In this document: in pieces, positions 26,449 to 34,408 of the stretch
Position numbering within the stretch: position 1 is the first letter of the stretch
How the letters are laid out: each line of letters begins with the position of its first letter
From: JBGQOG01 sp052113705
GTDB taxonomy: Bacteria; Pseudomonadota; Alphaproteobacteria; Rhodobacterales; Rhodobacteraceae
Assembly (NCBI RefSeq): GCF_052113705.1
Contig: NZ_JBGQOG010000002.1
Span: forward strand, 186,001 to 250,000
Direction: 5' to 3'
Length of the DNA: 64,000 nt
The notes under the pieces: generated by a model
The model's input: only the letters and a program-made list of their open reading frames with translations
Told to the model about the DNA's origin: nothing
Database searches by the model: none
Position numbers and translations under genes: made by a program

Positions 26449-27375
26449 TCAGCCCTGTGCCGCAAGATGGGCGGCAATGACGGCTTCGGCGATGTAGAGA
26501 TCCTGCAGCGAGATGCCGGAGCTGTCGAAGATGGTGATCTCATCGGCATGCTGCCGCCCCGGCGCGGTGCCCGACAGGACGGCGCCGAGGGCGGTCAGGG
26601 GGGCATCGGGCGCCGCATGCTGATATTCGCCGATCCGGCGCGATTGCGCGGGCAGGTCGCAAAACAGCCGCGCCTGCGTCAGCTCTGCCAGCGGCAGCTC
26701 CTGCTTGCCTGGGGCATCTGCCCCCATCGCCGAGATATGCGTGCCCGCCCGCACCCAATCTGCCGCAAACAGCGGTCCGCGCGCGGTCGTGGCGGTGATG
26801 ATGATATCGGCCTGCGCACAGGCATCCTGTGCCCCGCAGGCTGTGGCGTTCAGGCCCATCCCGGCCAGCCGTGCGACCATCGCTGCGGATTTCTCCGGGC
26901 TGCGCCCGACCACCAGCACCCGGGTGATGGGACGGATGCGGGCCACGGCCTCGACCTCATATCCCGCCTGATTGCCGGTGCCGAACAGGGCGATCACGCT
27001 GGAGGGCGGGCGTGACAATGCTTCGGTGGCGACCGCATTGGCGGCGGCGGTGCGATAGGCATTGACGTGGCCGCCCTGAACCACCGCCCCGATCTCACCC
27101 CGCGTCTGATCGAACAGCAGCGTGGTCGAGCTGTGGCGCGGCAGCCCCGCCGCATCGTTGCTGGGGAAATAGGACCCCACCTTGACCCCGGCCAGCCGCG
27201 CGTCACTGGCGGATTTCAGCGTGAACCGGTTGCGCGCATCGCTGGCATGGCCGATCAGCACCGGAAAGCTGTGGGCGGCATCCTCGAGCACCGCAATCAT
27301 CGCGGCACGGACGGCGCTGCGGGCCAGATCATGGGTGATCACGGCCGAGGTCTGGTCTTCGGACAGATAGAGCAT
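26449..27375 (-). CDS. Ornithine cyclodeaminase/mu-crystallin family protein (imino-acid reductase candidate)
   Basis: A 308-residue NAD(P)-binding protein. The dinucleotide motif is ALFGTGNQAGYE at about residues 129-140. Family blocks include GVKVGSYFPSND, STTLLFDQTRGEIGAVV, NAYRTAAANAVAT, GADAPGKQELPL and the C-terminal FDSSGISLQDL. The last is usual in ketimine/Delta1-pyrroline-2-carboxylate reductases and iminosuccinate reductase (BhcD), less so in true ornithine cyclodeaminase. So reduction of a cyclic or linear imine to an L-amino acid is the best guess. It starts 10 bases after the DSD1-type gene, with GGAG upstream, and is clearly in the same operon. Confidence 0.85.
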   Translation of the reverse strand: MLYLSEDQTSAVITHDLARSAVRAAMIAVLEDAAHSFPVLIGHASDARNRFTLKSASDARLAGVKVGSYFPSNDAAGLPRHSSTTLLFDQTRGEIGAVVQGGHVNAYRTAAANAVATEALSRPPSSVIALFGTGNQAGYEVEAVARIRPITRVLVVGRSPEKSAAMVARLAGMGLNATACGAQDACAQADIIITATTARGPLFAADWVRAGTHISAMGADAPGKQELPLAELTQARLFCDLPAQSRRIGEYQHAAPDAPLTALGAVLSGTAPGRQHADEITIFDSSGISLQDLYIAEAVIAAHLAAQG

Positions 27376-27385
27376 CGTTTTCTCC

Positions 27386-28552
27386 TCACCAGCCGCCAAA
27401 GCGGGACCAGACGACCGGCTCGGCGTCAGGATCCGCGGGCAGGACGTGGTATTCCCTGTGTTGCGCCCCGGTGGCGCAGGCGTGGTTGGGCAAGATCCGC
27501 AGTTTCGTGCCCAGCGGCAGATCGGGCAGCGGCGCCGCGCTGCCGGGGCGGCGGGTGATGATGCCATGCTCCTGATTGGCGGCCGCCACGATCAGCCCCT
27601 CGATGATGGTTCCCGCCGCATCGCAGACCAGACCGTAACCCTGATCGACGGCCTGCCGCTGGGTGCCCCGGTCGCGCGACAGGGCCATCCAGCCCGCGTC
27701 GATCAGAATCCAGCTCTTGGCATCCTGATGGCCGATCACCGTGGTCAGCACCGAGAGCGCCAGGTCATCAGGGGTGCAGACGCCGATTCCCGCCATCACC
27801 AGATCGAAAAACACATAGACCCCGGCGCGCAGCTCGGTCACTCCGGACAGATCGCTGGCGGCATGGGCGGTGGGTGTCGATCCCACGCTGACCACCGGAC
27901 AGGGCAGACCCGCCGCTCGGAGGGCCTGCGCCGCCGCCACGACCGCATCCCGCTCTTGCGCGGCAAAGGCGGCATGGGCGGCGCGGCCCGTCACATTGTA
28001 GCTCTCGCCCGCATGGGTCAGCACGCCGCGCAGTTCGGCGCCGCCGTCCTGCAACAGGCGGGCGCAGTCGATCAGCGCCGGATCCTGCGGCAGGTAGCCG
28101 CCGCGATGCCCGTCGCAGTCAATCTCGATCAGCGCCGGGATGGGGTGACCGGCCCGGCGCGCGGCCTCGGCCACGGCCTGCGCCTGGGGCAGTGAATCCA
28201 GAATAACCGCCAGATCGCAGCCCGATTGCCGCAAAGCGATCACCCGGTCCAGCTTGTCCGGGCTGATCCCCACGGCATAGATGATGTCGGTGATGCCCGC
28301 GGCGGCAAACACCTCGGCCTCGGCCAGGGTTGAGACGGTCGCCATCGGCCGCGCTTGCCCTTCAGCCACCTGCGCCCCCAGAATCGCCCGGGCCGCTGCG
28401 ACCGATTTCACGGTTTTCAGATGGGGCCGCAGCGCCACCCCGAGAGCGCGCGCACGGGTGGCAAGCCGCCCGATGTTGCGCGTCATGCGGGCCTGATCGA
28501 CGATCAGGCAGGGGGTCGGCAGCGCCGCCAGATAGCTCTGTGTGGACATCAT
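27386..28552 (-). CDS. DSD1-type PLP enzyme (D-threonine aldolase / D-serine dehydratase / hydroxyaspartate aldolase family)
   Basis: A 388-residue fold-type III PLP enzyme with an alanine racemase-like N-terminal barrel. PLP lysine is expected at Lys46 in LRPHLKTVKS. The metal site typical of DSD1-type enzymes is seen as His357 and Cys359 in LPNHACATG near the C-terminus. Members are D-threonine aldolase, D-serine dehydratase and 3-hydroxy-D-aspartate aldolase (BhcC), all acting on D-configured beta-hydroxy amino acids with a divalent metal. Two adjacent ATGs exist (28552 and 28549); AGGAG suits either. First gene of the operon with the cyclodeaminase-family gene, divergent from a LysR regulator. 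Confidence 0.9.
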   Translation of the reverse strand: MMSTQSYLAALPTPCLIVDQARMTRNIGRLATRARALGVALRPHLKTVKSVAAARAILGAQVAEGQARPMATVSTLAEAEVFAAAGITDIIYAVGISPDKLDRVIALRQSGCDLAVILDSLPQAQAVAEAARRAGHPIPALIEIDCDGHRGGYLPQDPALIDCARLLQDGGAELRGVLTHAGESYNVTGRAAHAAFAAQERDAVVAAAQALRAAGLPCPVVSVGSTPTAHAASDLSGVTELRAGVYVFFDLVMAGIGVCTPDDLALSVLTTVIGHQDAKSWILIDAGWMALSRDRGTQRQAVDQGYGLVCDAAGTIIEGLIVAAANQEHGIITRRPGSAAPLPDLPLGTKLRILPNHACATGAQHREYHVLPADPDAEPVVWSRFGGW

Positions 28553-28562
28553 CGCATCTCCT

Positions 28563-28616
28563 GTTCAGTGCCGGGACTTTACAGGGGGGGGGCGATCCGG
28601 TGAAATAAAGCTGAAC
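28563..28616. promoter_or_regulatory. Putative LysR operator in divergent promoter region
   Basis: The 89-base gap between the DSD1-type gene and the divergent LysR gene contains an inverted repeat GTTCAG (28563-28568) / CTGAAC (28611-28616), and CTGAA recurs just downstream at 28624. A run of eight G lies between the arms. Regulation of the divergent operon by the LysR protein from this gap is what the family usually does; the exact site is my inference. Confidence 0.4.
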
Positions 28617-28641
28617 TTAGGTCTGAATGAAGGGCGAGCTA

Positions 28642-29571
28642 ATGATGGAGTCTCCGGACCTGCGGTTTTTCGCGCTGATCGCGACCGCGCCGTCGTTGGC
28701 GGCTGCGGCGCGGCAGCTGAATGTGACCCCCTCGGCCGTGTCGCAACGTCTGGCGGTGATCGAGGACCGGTTGGGCCTGCGTCTTCTGGAGCGCGGCGGC
28801 CGCCATCTGGTGCTGACCGATGAGGGCGCGCTTTTGGCGCAGCGTGCCCAGGCGATCCTGCGGGATCTGGACCTGTTGGAGGAGCAACTGGCCGATCGGC
28901 GCGGTCTGTTGACCGGCCCGTTGCGGATCATCGCGCCGCATGGGTTCGGGCGCGCCCATGTGGCGCCTGCGCTGTGGCGGTTTGCCAGCGCGCATCCGGG
29001 CCTGCATCCGTTGCTCAGCCTTGCCGAGGATCCGCGCAGCGCGCTGCAAACCGAAATGTGGGACATTCTGATCCATGTCGGCCAGCTGCCGGATCTGGGC
29101 ATCACGCAGCGCAAGCTGGCGGCGAACCGCAGACTTCTGTGCGCGGCACCGGCCTATCTGGCAGAGCATGGGCAACCGGGCGAACCTGCCGATCTGGCCC
29201 GGCATCGCTGCGGTGTGGTGCGCGAGAACAACGCCGATGTGACGCTCTGGCTGTTGCAACATCCGCGCAAGGCGCGGGCCTCGGTGCGGATCACGCCGGT
29301 CTTTGCCTGCAATGATGGGGAGGTGATGCGCCGCTGGGCGCTGGAGGGTCAGGGGATTGTGGAGCGCTCGGAATGGAGCGTCGCCGCCGATCTGGCGGCG
29401 GGGCGGCTGGTGACGGTGCTGCCGGACTGGCAGCTGCCGGATGCGGATGTCTGCGCGCTGGTGAACCCCAACCGCGTCCGGACCGCGCGCAGCAACGGCT
29501 TTCTGGAGCATATCGTGGCGGCTCTCGCGCCGCCGCCATGGCGCAGGGGCGCCGCTGCGGATCATCGCTGA
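28642..29571 (+). CDS. LysR family transcriptional regulator
   Basis: A 309-residue LysR regulator. The winged helix-turn-helix is MESPDLRFFALIATAPSLAA...NVTPSAVSQRLAVIEDRLGLRLLER, followed by a co-inducer domain beginning GPLRIIAPHGFGRAHVAPAL. I prefer 28642 because AAGGG lies seven bases upstream; an ATG at 28627 would add five residues. It is divergent from the DSD1/cyclodeaminase operon, which it probably controls. Confidence 0.92.
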   Translation: MMESPDLRFFALIATAPSLAAAARQLNVTPSAVSQRLAVIEDRLGLRLLERGGRHLVLTDEGALLAQRAQAILRDLDLLEEQLADRRGLLTGPLRIIAPHGFGRAHVAPALWRFASAHPGLHPLLSLAEDPRSALQTEMWDILIHVGQLPDLGITQRKLAANRRLLCAAPAYLAEHGQPGEPADLARHRCGVVRENNADVTLWLLQHPRKARASVRITPVFACNDGEVMRRWALEGQGIVERSEWSVAADLAAGRLVTVLPDWQLPDADVCALVNPNRVRTARSNGFLEHIVAALAPPPWRRGAAADHR

Positions 29572-29627
29572 CGCCGGTCCGGCACCGGTTGACCCGGCGC
29601 CGGTTCTGGGGGCGCGATGACGGCGCC

Positions 29628-30086
29628 TTATCCCGCGGCGCGGTGGGTGCCGCGCGGTGCGGCCACCGCGGGGGCCGTCAGATCGGCCAGCCGGGCCCGG
29701 CGCGGCATGACGCCGGGGAAATGGGCCTGAAACCGCAGTGTCAGGGCGGTGAGGCACTGGCCCAAAGCCTCGACGTCGATCAGATGCCGGTTGGAGGGCC
29801 AGGCGTGCAGACCCAACGTGGTCCCCTCGCGCAGCCGCAGCACAAAGCCCACGGCGCGCAGGCGGGTTTGCAGATCCAGCCAGCCTTCGGCCGCCTGAAA
29901 CGCCTCTTGCACCACCGCATATTCAGCAAGGCCGGGATCGGCCTCCCCCTCGCGCGGCATGAAGGCCGCGAGCAGCGCCGCGCGGATGAGGTCCGCCGGA
30001 CTGCGTTCCTGCGCATGCGCCGCGCGCTCAACCACGGCGATCAGATCGGCAGGCAGTTTCAATGAGACGAGTTTCTGGAGTTTCAT
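29628..30086 (-). CDS. Hypothetical protein with N-terminal ribbon-helix-helix
   Basis: A 152-residue protein. The first 45 residues (KLVSLKLPADLIAVVERAAHAQERSPADLIRAAL) look like a ribbon-helix-helix DNA-binding fold of the CopG/Arc type. The remainder has no family I recognise: it includes a VGFVLRLREGTTLGLHAW segment and a proline/alanine-rich end. It converges on the LysR gene. It could be a repressor, but no toxin gene or operon partner is visible. Confidence 0.65.
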   Translation of the reverse strand: MKLQKLVSLKLPADLIAVVERAAHAQERSPADLIRAALLAAFMPREGEADPGLAEYAVVQEAFQAAEGWLDLQTRLRAVGFVLRLREGTTLGLHAWPSNRHLIDVEALGQCLTALTLRFQAHFPGVMPRRARLADLTAPAVAAPRGTHRAAG

Positions 30087-30219
30087 GCCCCCAGAGTGCC
30101 ATTAACCAATTAAGCGCCGGTAAAGCGCCGCATGTCCGGTCGGCGGGGGCAGATGATCTTAGGTATGGCGCTGGTGGAAAACGGCCCCCGTCCCCTCTGG
30201 GAGCGGAGGCCGGATCCGG

Positions 30220-30867
30220 TCAGATCTGCGCGAATTTGCCCGTCTGCGGATCAAACTGATGCAGGCCGCCCTCGCCAATGTCGGTCCACAGGCCGTGCAG
30301 CGACAACTCGTTCGAGTCGATGGCGGATTTGATGAAGGGGAAGGTCATCAGATTGTCCAGACTGACGAGGACCGCTTCACGCTCGAGCGCGGGAACGCGC
30401 TCGCCGTCCGGCAGATGCGCCACGCGCTCATAGCCGGGGCGCAGCAGGTTCAGCCAGGTGCCGACGAAGCTGGTTTTTTCTTCCAGCGCCGGGGCATGGC
30501 CCGAACACATGGCGTCGCATCCCTGTACGCCACCGCAGCTGGAATGCCCCAGCACGATGATATGCGCCACTTTCAGCGTGGTGACCGCATATTCAACGGC
30601 GGCCGAGGTGCCGTGGTGATCGCCGTCAGGATTGAACGGCGGCACGAGGTTGGCGATGTTGCGGTGAATGAAAAACTCGCCCTGATCCGCCCCGAAGATC
30701 GAGGTGACATGGACCCGGCTGTCACAGCAGGAAATCACCATGGCACGGGGGCGTTGGCCCTCGTCTGCCAGACGCCGGTACCAGGCGCGGTTCTCGGCAT
30801 AGGTGGTTGCTTTCCAGCCATGATAGCGCTGGATCAGATAGGAGGGCAGCGGTCGAACATGGTTCAT
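30220..30867 (-). CDS. Beta-class carbonic anhydrase
   Basis: Interconverts CO2 and bicarbonate with a zinc ion. The 215-residue protein has the beta-class motifs: Cys47-x-Asp49-x-Arg51 in SCCDSRV and His108-x2-Cys111 in GHSSCGG, together the three zinc ligands plus the Asp-Arg dyad. Other blocks are DQGEFFIHRNIANLVPP and SAAVEYAVTTLKVAHIIVLGH. Start at 30867 follows AAAGG. It is divergent from a small unknown gene and has no operon partner, so a housekeeping role in bicarbonate supply is likely. Confidence 0.95.
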   Translation of the reverse strand: MNHVRPLPSYLIQRYHGWKATTYAENRAWYRRLADEGQRPRAMVISCCDSRVHVTSIFGADQGEFFIHRNIANLVPPFNPDGDHHGTSAAVEYAVTTLKVAHIIVLGHSSCGGVQGCDAMCSGHAPALEEKTSFVGTWLNLLRPGYERVAHLPDGERVPALEREAVLVSLDNLMTFPFIKSAIDSNELSLHGLWTDIGEGGLHQFDPQTGKFAQI

Positions 30868-31011
30868 GATGTCAGCCTTTCTGGTCGCTTTCCTCTGATA
30901 TGATGCAGACGCAGCAAATTCGAGAGGTTTTTCGCTGGGCTTCAACCTTTTCTTGACCTCACTGGGGCAGAGTGGCGCCACGTCGTGGGGGCGTGGAAAA
31001 AAGGGGTGGGC

Positions 31012-31392
31012 ATGCAGAATTTGTGCAGGCTGCGTCATGATGAGCAGGTGCGGTTGGATCCGGACTGTGTTTCGGCGCTTTATGCGGCGATGGGCGATGC
31101 CCGCGCCGAGCGGTTTGTGTGCCATGCGATGGAGGAGCTGGCGGTGCTGCTGGCCTCGTCGCAGGTGGCCTTTGAGGCGCGCAACAGCATGGAAATGACC
31201 AATGCGCTCTATAGCCTGATCGCCTTGGCCCAGAACGTGGGAATGGGCAGTTTGGCGCGGGTGGCGCTGGATCTGGTGGATGCCACGCGTGCCGGGGATC
31301 CGGTGGCGCAGGCGGCCACGCTGGGGCGTCTGGTGCGGATCGGCGACCGCTCGCTGACCGCCGTCTGGGATCTGCGCGACATGTCTGTCTGA
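31012..31392 (+). CDS. Conserved hypothetical protein, alpha-helical
   Basis: A 126-residue protein with no signal peptide and mostly helical character, starting MQNLCRLRHDEQVRLDP. Its middle, with ARNSMEMTNALYSLIALAQNVGMGSLARVALDL, recalls histidine phosphotransfer-like or four-helix proteins, but there is no conserved histidine in the expected position, so I assign no function. AAGGGG precedes the ATG. It is divergent from the carbonic anhydrase gene and 80 bases upstream of an aminopeptidase gene on the same strand. Confidence 0.7.
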   Translation: MQNLCRLRHDEQVRLDPDCVSALYAAMGDARAERFVCHAMEELAVLLASSQVAFEARNSMEMTNALYSLIALAQNVGMGSLARVALDLVDATRAGDPVAQAATLGRLVRIGDRSLTAVWDLRDMSV

Positions 31393-31471
31393 ACCTGAGC
31401 GCATGGCTTCCCCCCTTGCGGGGGCGGCACCATGGGCTAGGCTGGCGCCGCTGATAACAGGAGCCCAGCCG

Positions 31472-32842
31472 ATGCGTTTTGCCGACGATGCCACCGATGC
31501 CCTGCCGTTGCACATCCTGCCCGATGGCGCGGATCTGAGCGAGTTTCCCGCCCCGGCGCAGGCCTGGGCGGCGGCGCAGGGCTTTACCGGGGCATTGGGT
31601 CAGGTCTGTCTCTTGCCGGGTGAAGACGGGGCACCGATGGGCGCGCTGTTCGGCTGGGGCAGTGCGGCCACGCGGTCGCGCGCGCGGTTTTCACTCGCCC
31701 GCGCGGCGGAAACCTTGCCCGAAGGGCCCTGGCAGCTGATCGGCCCGCTCTCCTCGTCGGAGGCGGAAGAGGCGGCGCTGGGCTGGCTGCTCGCAGGCTA
31801 TCGGTTCACCCGCTACAAATCCGCCAGCGCGCCCAAGGCGCGGCTTGTCTGCCCGGAGGGTGTGGACAGTGACCGCATCGAGGTGCTGGCCGCCGCCGAA
31901 GCGCTGACCCGCGATCTGATCAACACCCCCGCCTCCGACATGGGGCCGGAGGAGCTGGAGCAGGCGTTTCTGGCGCTCGCCGACCGGTTCGGGGCCGAGG
32001 CGCGGGTGATTCACGGCGACAACCTGCTGGTTGAGAATTTCCCGATGATCCATGCGGTGGGCCGCGCCAGCCCGCGCGCGCCGCGCCTGCTGGACCTGCG
32101 CTGGGGCGGGCGGGGGCCGAAACTGACGCTGGTCGGCAAGGGCGTGTGCTTTGACACCGGCGGGCTGGATCTGAAGCCCTCCTCGTCGATGGGCTTGATG
32201 AAAAAGGACATGGGCGGCGCGGCCACGGTGATGGGGCTGGCCCATATGATCATGGCGCTGGGCCTGCCGGTGCGGCTGCGGGTGCTGATCCCGGCGGTGG
32301 AAAATTCGGTGGCGGGCAATGCCTTCCGCCCGCAGGATGTGCTGACCAGCCGCAAGGGCCTGACGGTCGAGATCAACAATACCGATGCCGAGGGGCGGCT
32401 CGTGTTGGCCGATGCCTTGGCTTTGGCGGATGAGGAAGAACCGGATCTGATGATCTGCATGGCGACGCTGACGGGGGCCGCGCGGGTGGCGATGGGCCCC
32501 GATCTGCCACCCTTCTTCACCGATTGCGATGATCTGGCGCAGGCGCTCAGCGTTTCGGGCGCGCGGGCCTCGGACCCGGTCTGGCGGCTGCCGTTCTGGC
32601 AACCCTACGAGGCGCTGATCGAGCCGGGGATCGCGGACCTCGACAATGCGCCCGCGGGCGGGATGGCGGGGGCGATCACCGCGGCATTGTTCCTGCGCCG
32701 CTTTGTCACCAACACCAAAAAATTCGCGCATTTCGACATTTACGGCTGGCAGCCGGTGGCGGCGCCGGGCCGCGGCAAAGGCGGCGTCGGCCAGGGCGCG
32801 CGGGCGATTCTTGCGGCATTGCCGGAAGTGCTCGGGCTGTGA
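31472..32842 (+). CDS. M17 leucyl aminopeptidase family protein
   Basis: Cytoplasmic two-metal aminopeptidase of 456 residues. The metal-binding core is complete: GKGVCFDTGGLDLKPSSSMG, KKDMGGAATVMG and NTDAEGRLVLADAL. It is shorter at the N-terminus than classical PepA, as in the PepA-like group often found in Rhodobacteraceae. The stop overlaps the start of the NlpC/P60 gene (GTGA), so the two are translationally coupled and may act together on cell-wall peptides. Confidence 0.93.
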   Translation: MRFADDATDALPLHILPDGADLSEFPAPAQAWAAAQGFTGALGQVCLLPGEDGAPMGALFGWGSAATRSRARFSLARAAETLPEGPWQLIGPLSSSEAEEAALGWLLAGYRFTRYKSASAPKARLVCPEGVDSDRIEVLAAAEALTRDLINTPASDMGPEELEQAFLALADRFGAEARVIHGDNLLVENFPMIHAVGRASPRAPRLLDLRWGGRGPKLTLVGKGVCFDTGGLDLKPSSSMGLMKKDMGGAATVMGLAHMIMALGLPVRLRVLIPAVENSVAGNAFRPQDVLTSRKGLTVEINNTDAEGRLVLADALALADEEEPDLMICMATLTGAARVAMGPDLPPFFTDCDDLAQALSVSGARASDPVWRLPFWQPYEALIEPGIADLDNAPAGGMAGAITAALFLRRFVTNTKKFAHFDIYGWQPVAAPGRGKGGVGQGARAILAALPEVLGL

Positions 32843-33687
32843 CCACCGGGCCGACCCCGGACCGCCGCCTGACCCCCGCCACCGCGCGCGTCGCGCTGCG
32901 GGGCCAGGCCAAGGCGCCGGCGCTGACCGAGGGCGCGCCCGCACGCGTGGTGCAGCCGGTGGCCAATCTCCTGGCACGCCCGGGCGGGCCACGCGACCGG
33001 CAACTGCTCTACGGCGCCGAGGTGCTGGTGATTGACCGCGACGCGGGCCATGCCTTTGTGCAGGCCGGGGCGGATGGCTATTGCGGCTGGCTCGCCGAGG
33101 ATTCGCTGCGCGAGGGGGGAGAGGCTGCCACCCACCGGGTGTGCGCGCCTGCGACGCATCTTTATCCCGAGGCCTCGATCAAGGAGATCGAATCGGCCTG
33201 GCTGCCGATGAATGCGCGGCTGCGGGTGATCGCGGCCGAGGGGCCGCTCTGGCGGACCGAGGCGGGCTATGTCCCCGCGCCGCATCTTTGCCCGTTGACC
33301 GAAGTGGCGGCGGATCCGGTGACGGTGGCGGAAAGCCTGCTCGGCTCGCCCTATCTTTGGGGCGGCAACAGCCGGGCGGGGGTGGATTGCTCGGGCCTGG
33401 TGCAACTGGCGCATCATGCGGCGGGGCGGGCCTGTCCGGGCGACAGTGATCTGCAGGCGCATGCTTTCGCCGGGCCGCTGGGACGGGGCTTGGCCGAGGC
33501 AGAGCCGTTGCGCAGGGGGGATCTGGTGTTCTGGAAGGGGCATGTGGCGCTGGTGGTGGATGCCGCGCGGCTGATCCATGCCAACGGCCATACGATGTCG
33601 GTGGCCTGTGAAGGGATCAGCGACGCCATCGCGCGGATCATGGCGCAGGGCGGTGGCCCGGTGACGCTGCGGGCGCGGCCTCTCTGA
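32839..33687 (+). CDS. NlpC/P60 family cell-wall peptidase with SH3-like N-terminal region
   Basis: A 282-residue papain-like endopeptidase. The catalytic Cys is in GVDCSGLVQLAHHA, the His in KGHVALVVD and the third polar residue in LIHANGH. The N-terminal half has two SH3-like stretches (ANLLARPGGPRDRQLLYGAEVLV and ATHLYPEASIKEIESAWLPMNARL), the layout of dipeptidyl-peptidase VI type proteins that cleave gamma-D-Glu-diamino acid bonds. There is no signal peptide, which suggests recycling of muropeptides in the cytoplasm. It starts with GTG at 32839, overlapping the aminopeptidase stop. Confidence 0.93.
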   Translation: MTTGPTPDRRLTPATARVALRGQAKAPALTEGAPARVVQPVANLLARPGGPRDRQLLYGAEVLVIDRDAGHAFVQAGADGYCGWLAEDSLREGGEAATHRVCAPATHLYPEASIKEIESAWLPMNARLRVIAAEGPLWRTEAGYVPAPHLCPLTEVAADPVTVAESLLGSPYLWGGNSRAGVDCSGLVQLAHHAAGRACPGDSDLQAHAFAGPLGRGLAEAEPLRRGDLVFWKGHVALVVDAARLIHANGHTMSVACEGISDAIARIMAQGGGPVTLRARPL

Positions 33688-33719
33688 CGGCGGGCCTGCC
33701 GCGTCACTTGTCAGCCACC

Positions 33720-34067
33720 TCAATCGATCGGGCGGATCAGCTTCTTCTCGAGCACCCGCAGCACCATGCTCAGCTCATGTCCGCGCCGCAGCACCTGCCC
33801 CTCGGGGCCAAAAACCGCATACATCCCTTGCAGATTGCGCAGCTTGGGCCGCTTTTCGATGCGGTAGAGCGGGTTTTCCGCCGCACGCCGGAACACCGAA
33901 AACACCGCCACATCGCGCAGAAAGCTCATGCCGTAATCGCGCCATTCCCCGGCCCCCACCATGCGCCCGTATAGACCCATGATCACCCGCAACTCGGCAC
34001 GATCAAAGGCAATCTGCGGCGCGGCAGCACTGTTCGATGGGAAAGGTGTCGGCGGTTGGATCGACAT
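33720..34067 (-). CDS. DUF2794 domain protein
   Basis: A 115-residue protein of the alphaproteobacterial DUF2794 family: the core VIMGLYGRMVGAGEWRDYGMSFLRDVAVFSVFRRA and a C-terminal RPKLRNLQGMYAVFGPEGQVLRRGHELSMVLRVLEKKL. No function is known. Start at 34067 (MSIQPPTP); an in-frame ATG at 34109 is possible but less typical. It is monocistronic and divergent from the structured gap before the cytochrome gene. Confidence 0.88.
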   Translation of the reverse strand: MSIQPPTPFPSNSAAAPQIAFDRAELRVIMGLYGRMVGAGEWRDYGMSFLRDVAVFSVFRRAAENPLYRIEKRPKLRNLQGMYAVFGPEGQVLRRGHELSMVLRVLEKKLIRPID

Positions 34068-34159
34068 GACCAAAGTGTGACACCGCCGCTGCGGCAAATC
34101 AAGCGCCACAAAAATGCCCGCAAATCAGCGCAACCCTACCGCGAAGCCGCCCCGGCCTT

Positions 34160-34297
34160 GCCCTGCTTGCGCGGGATACAGGGCTTAGCGGAAAACGCTG
34201 GGGCTCTGGCGGTGAGGTCGAAAGCCCCCACCCAGCCCGCACCGCCAGGGCCGCCTCTTGCGGCTGCACGGTCCCGTCGCTGCTGACGGGGCCGTGC
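34160..34297. ncRNA. Candidate structured RNA: series of adjacent hairpins
   Basis: The 341-base gap 34068-34408 has no protein-like frame but a dense set of stems: GCCCTG/CAGGGC (34160-34184), AGCG/CGCT with a GAAAA loop (34187-34199), CTGGCGGTG/CACCGCCAG (34206-34248), GCCGC/GCGGC (34250-34264) and a 13-bp stem GCACGGTCCCGTC/GACGGGGCCGTGC with six-base loop (34266-34297). An alternative stem GGGGCT (34200-34205) with AGCCCC (34223-34228) competes with the third. The octamer GCACCGCC recurs at 34341-34348. Strand unknown. No match to RNase P, 4.5S, 6S or tmRNA signatures. It may be a cis-regulatory leader or a small RNA, or simply GC-rich chance pairing. Confidence 0.35.
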
Positions 34298-34408
34298 GCG
34301 CGATGACATCTGCGTGAGGCGGGGCCGGTTTGGTGTCTTTGCACCGCCGTTCTGGCTGTCACCTGTGTAGCATTCCCCATCTCGCAGCCAAAAAGGGAGA
34401 CTGCTTCC

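Noticed and set aside
26449..28552. Complete beta-hydroxyaspartate cycle operon
   Set aside because: Only BhcC- and BhcD-like genes are adjacent; no aspartate-glyoxylate aminotransferase or threonine dehydratase-like gene lies in the window, and the regulator is LysR.
9615..29571. Integrated genomic island at tRNA-Pro
   Set aside because: No integrase, transposase or visible repeat of the tRNA 3' end, and codon use looks like the surroundings, so an island is not supported.
34068..34408. tmRNA, 4.5S or 6S RNA in the hairpin-rich gap
   Set aside because: None of the signature sequences (TTCGA arm with CCA, GGAAGCAGCC loop, 6S central bubble layout) is present.
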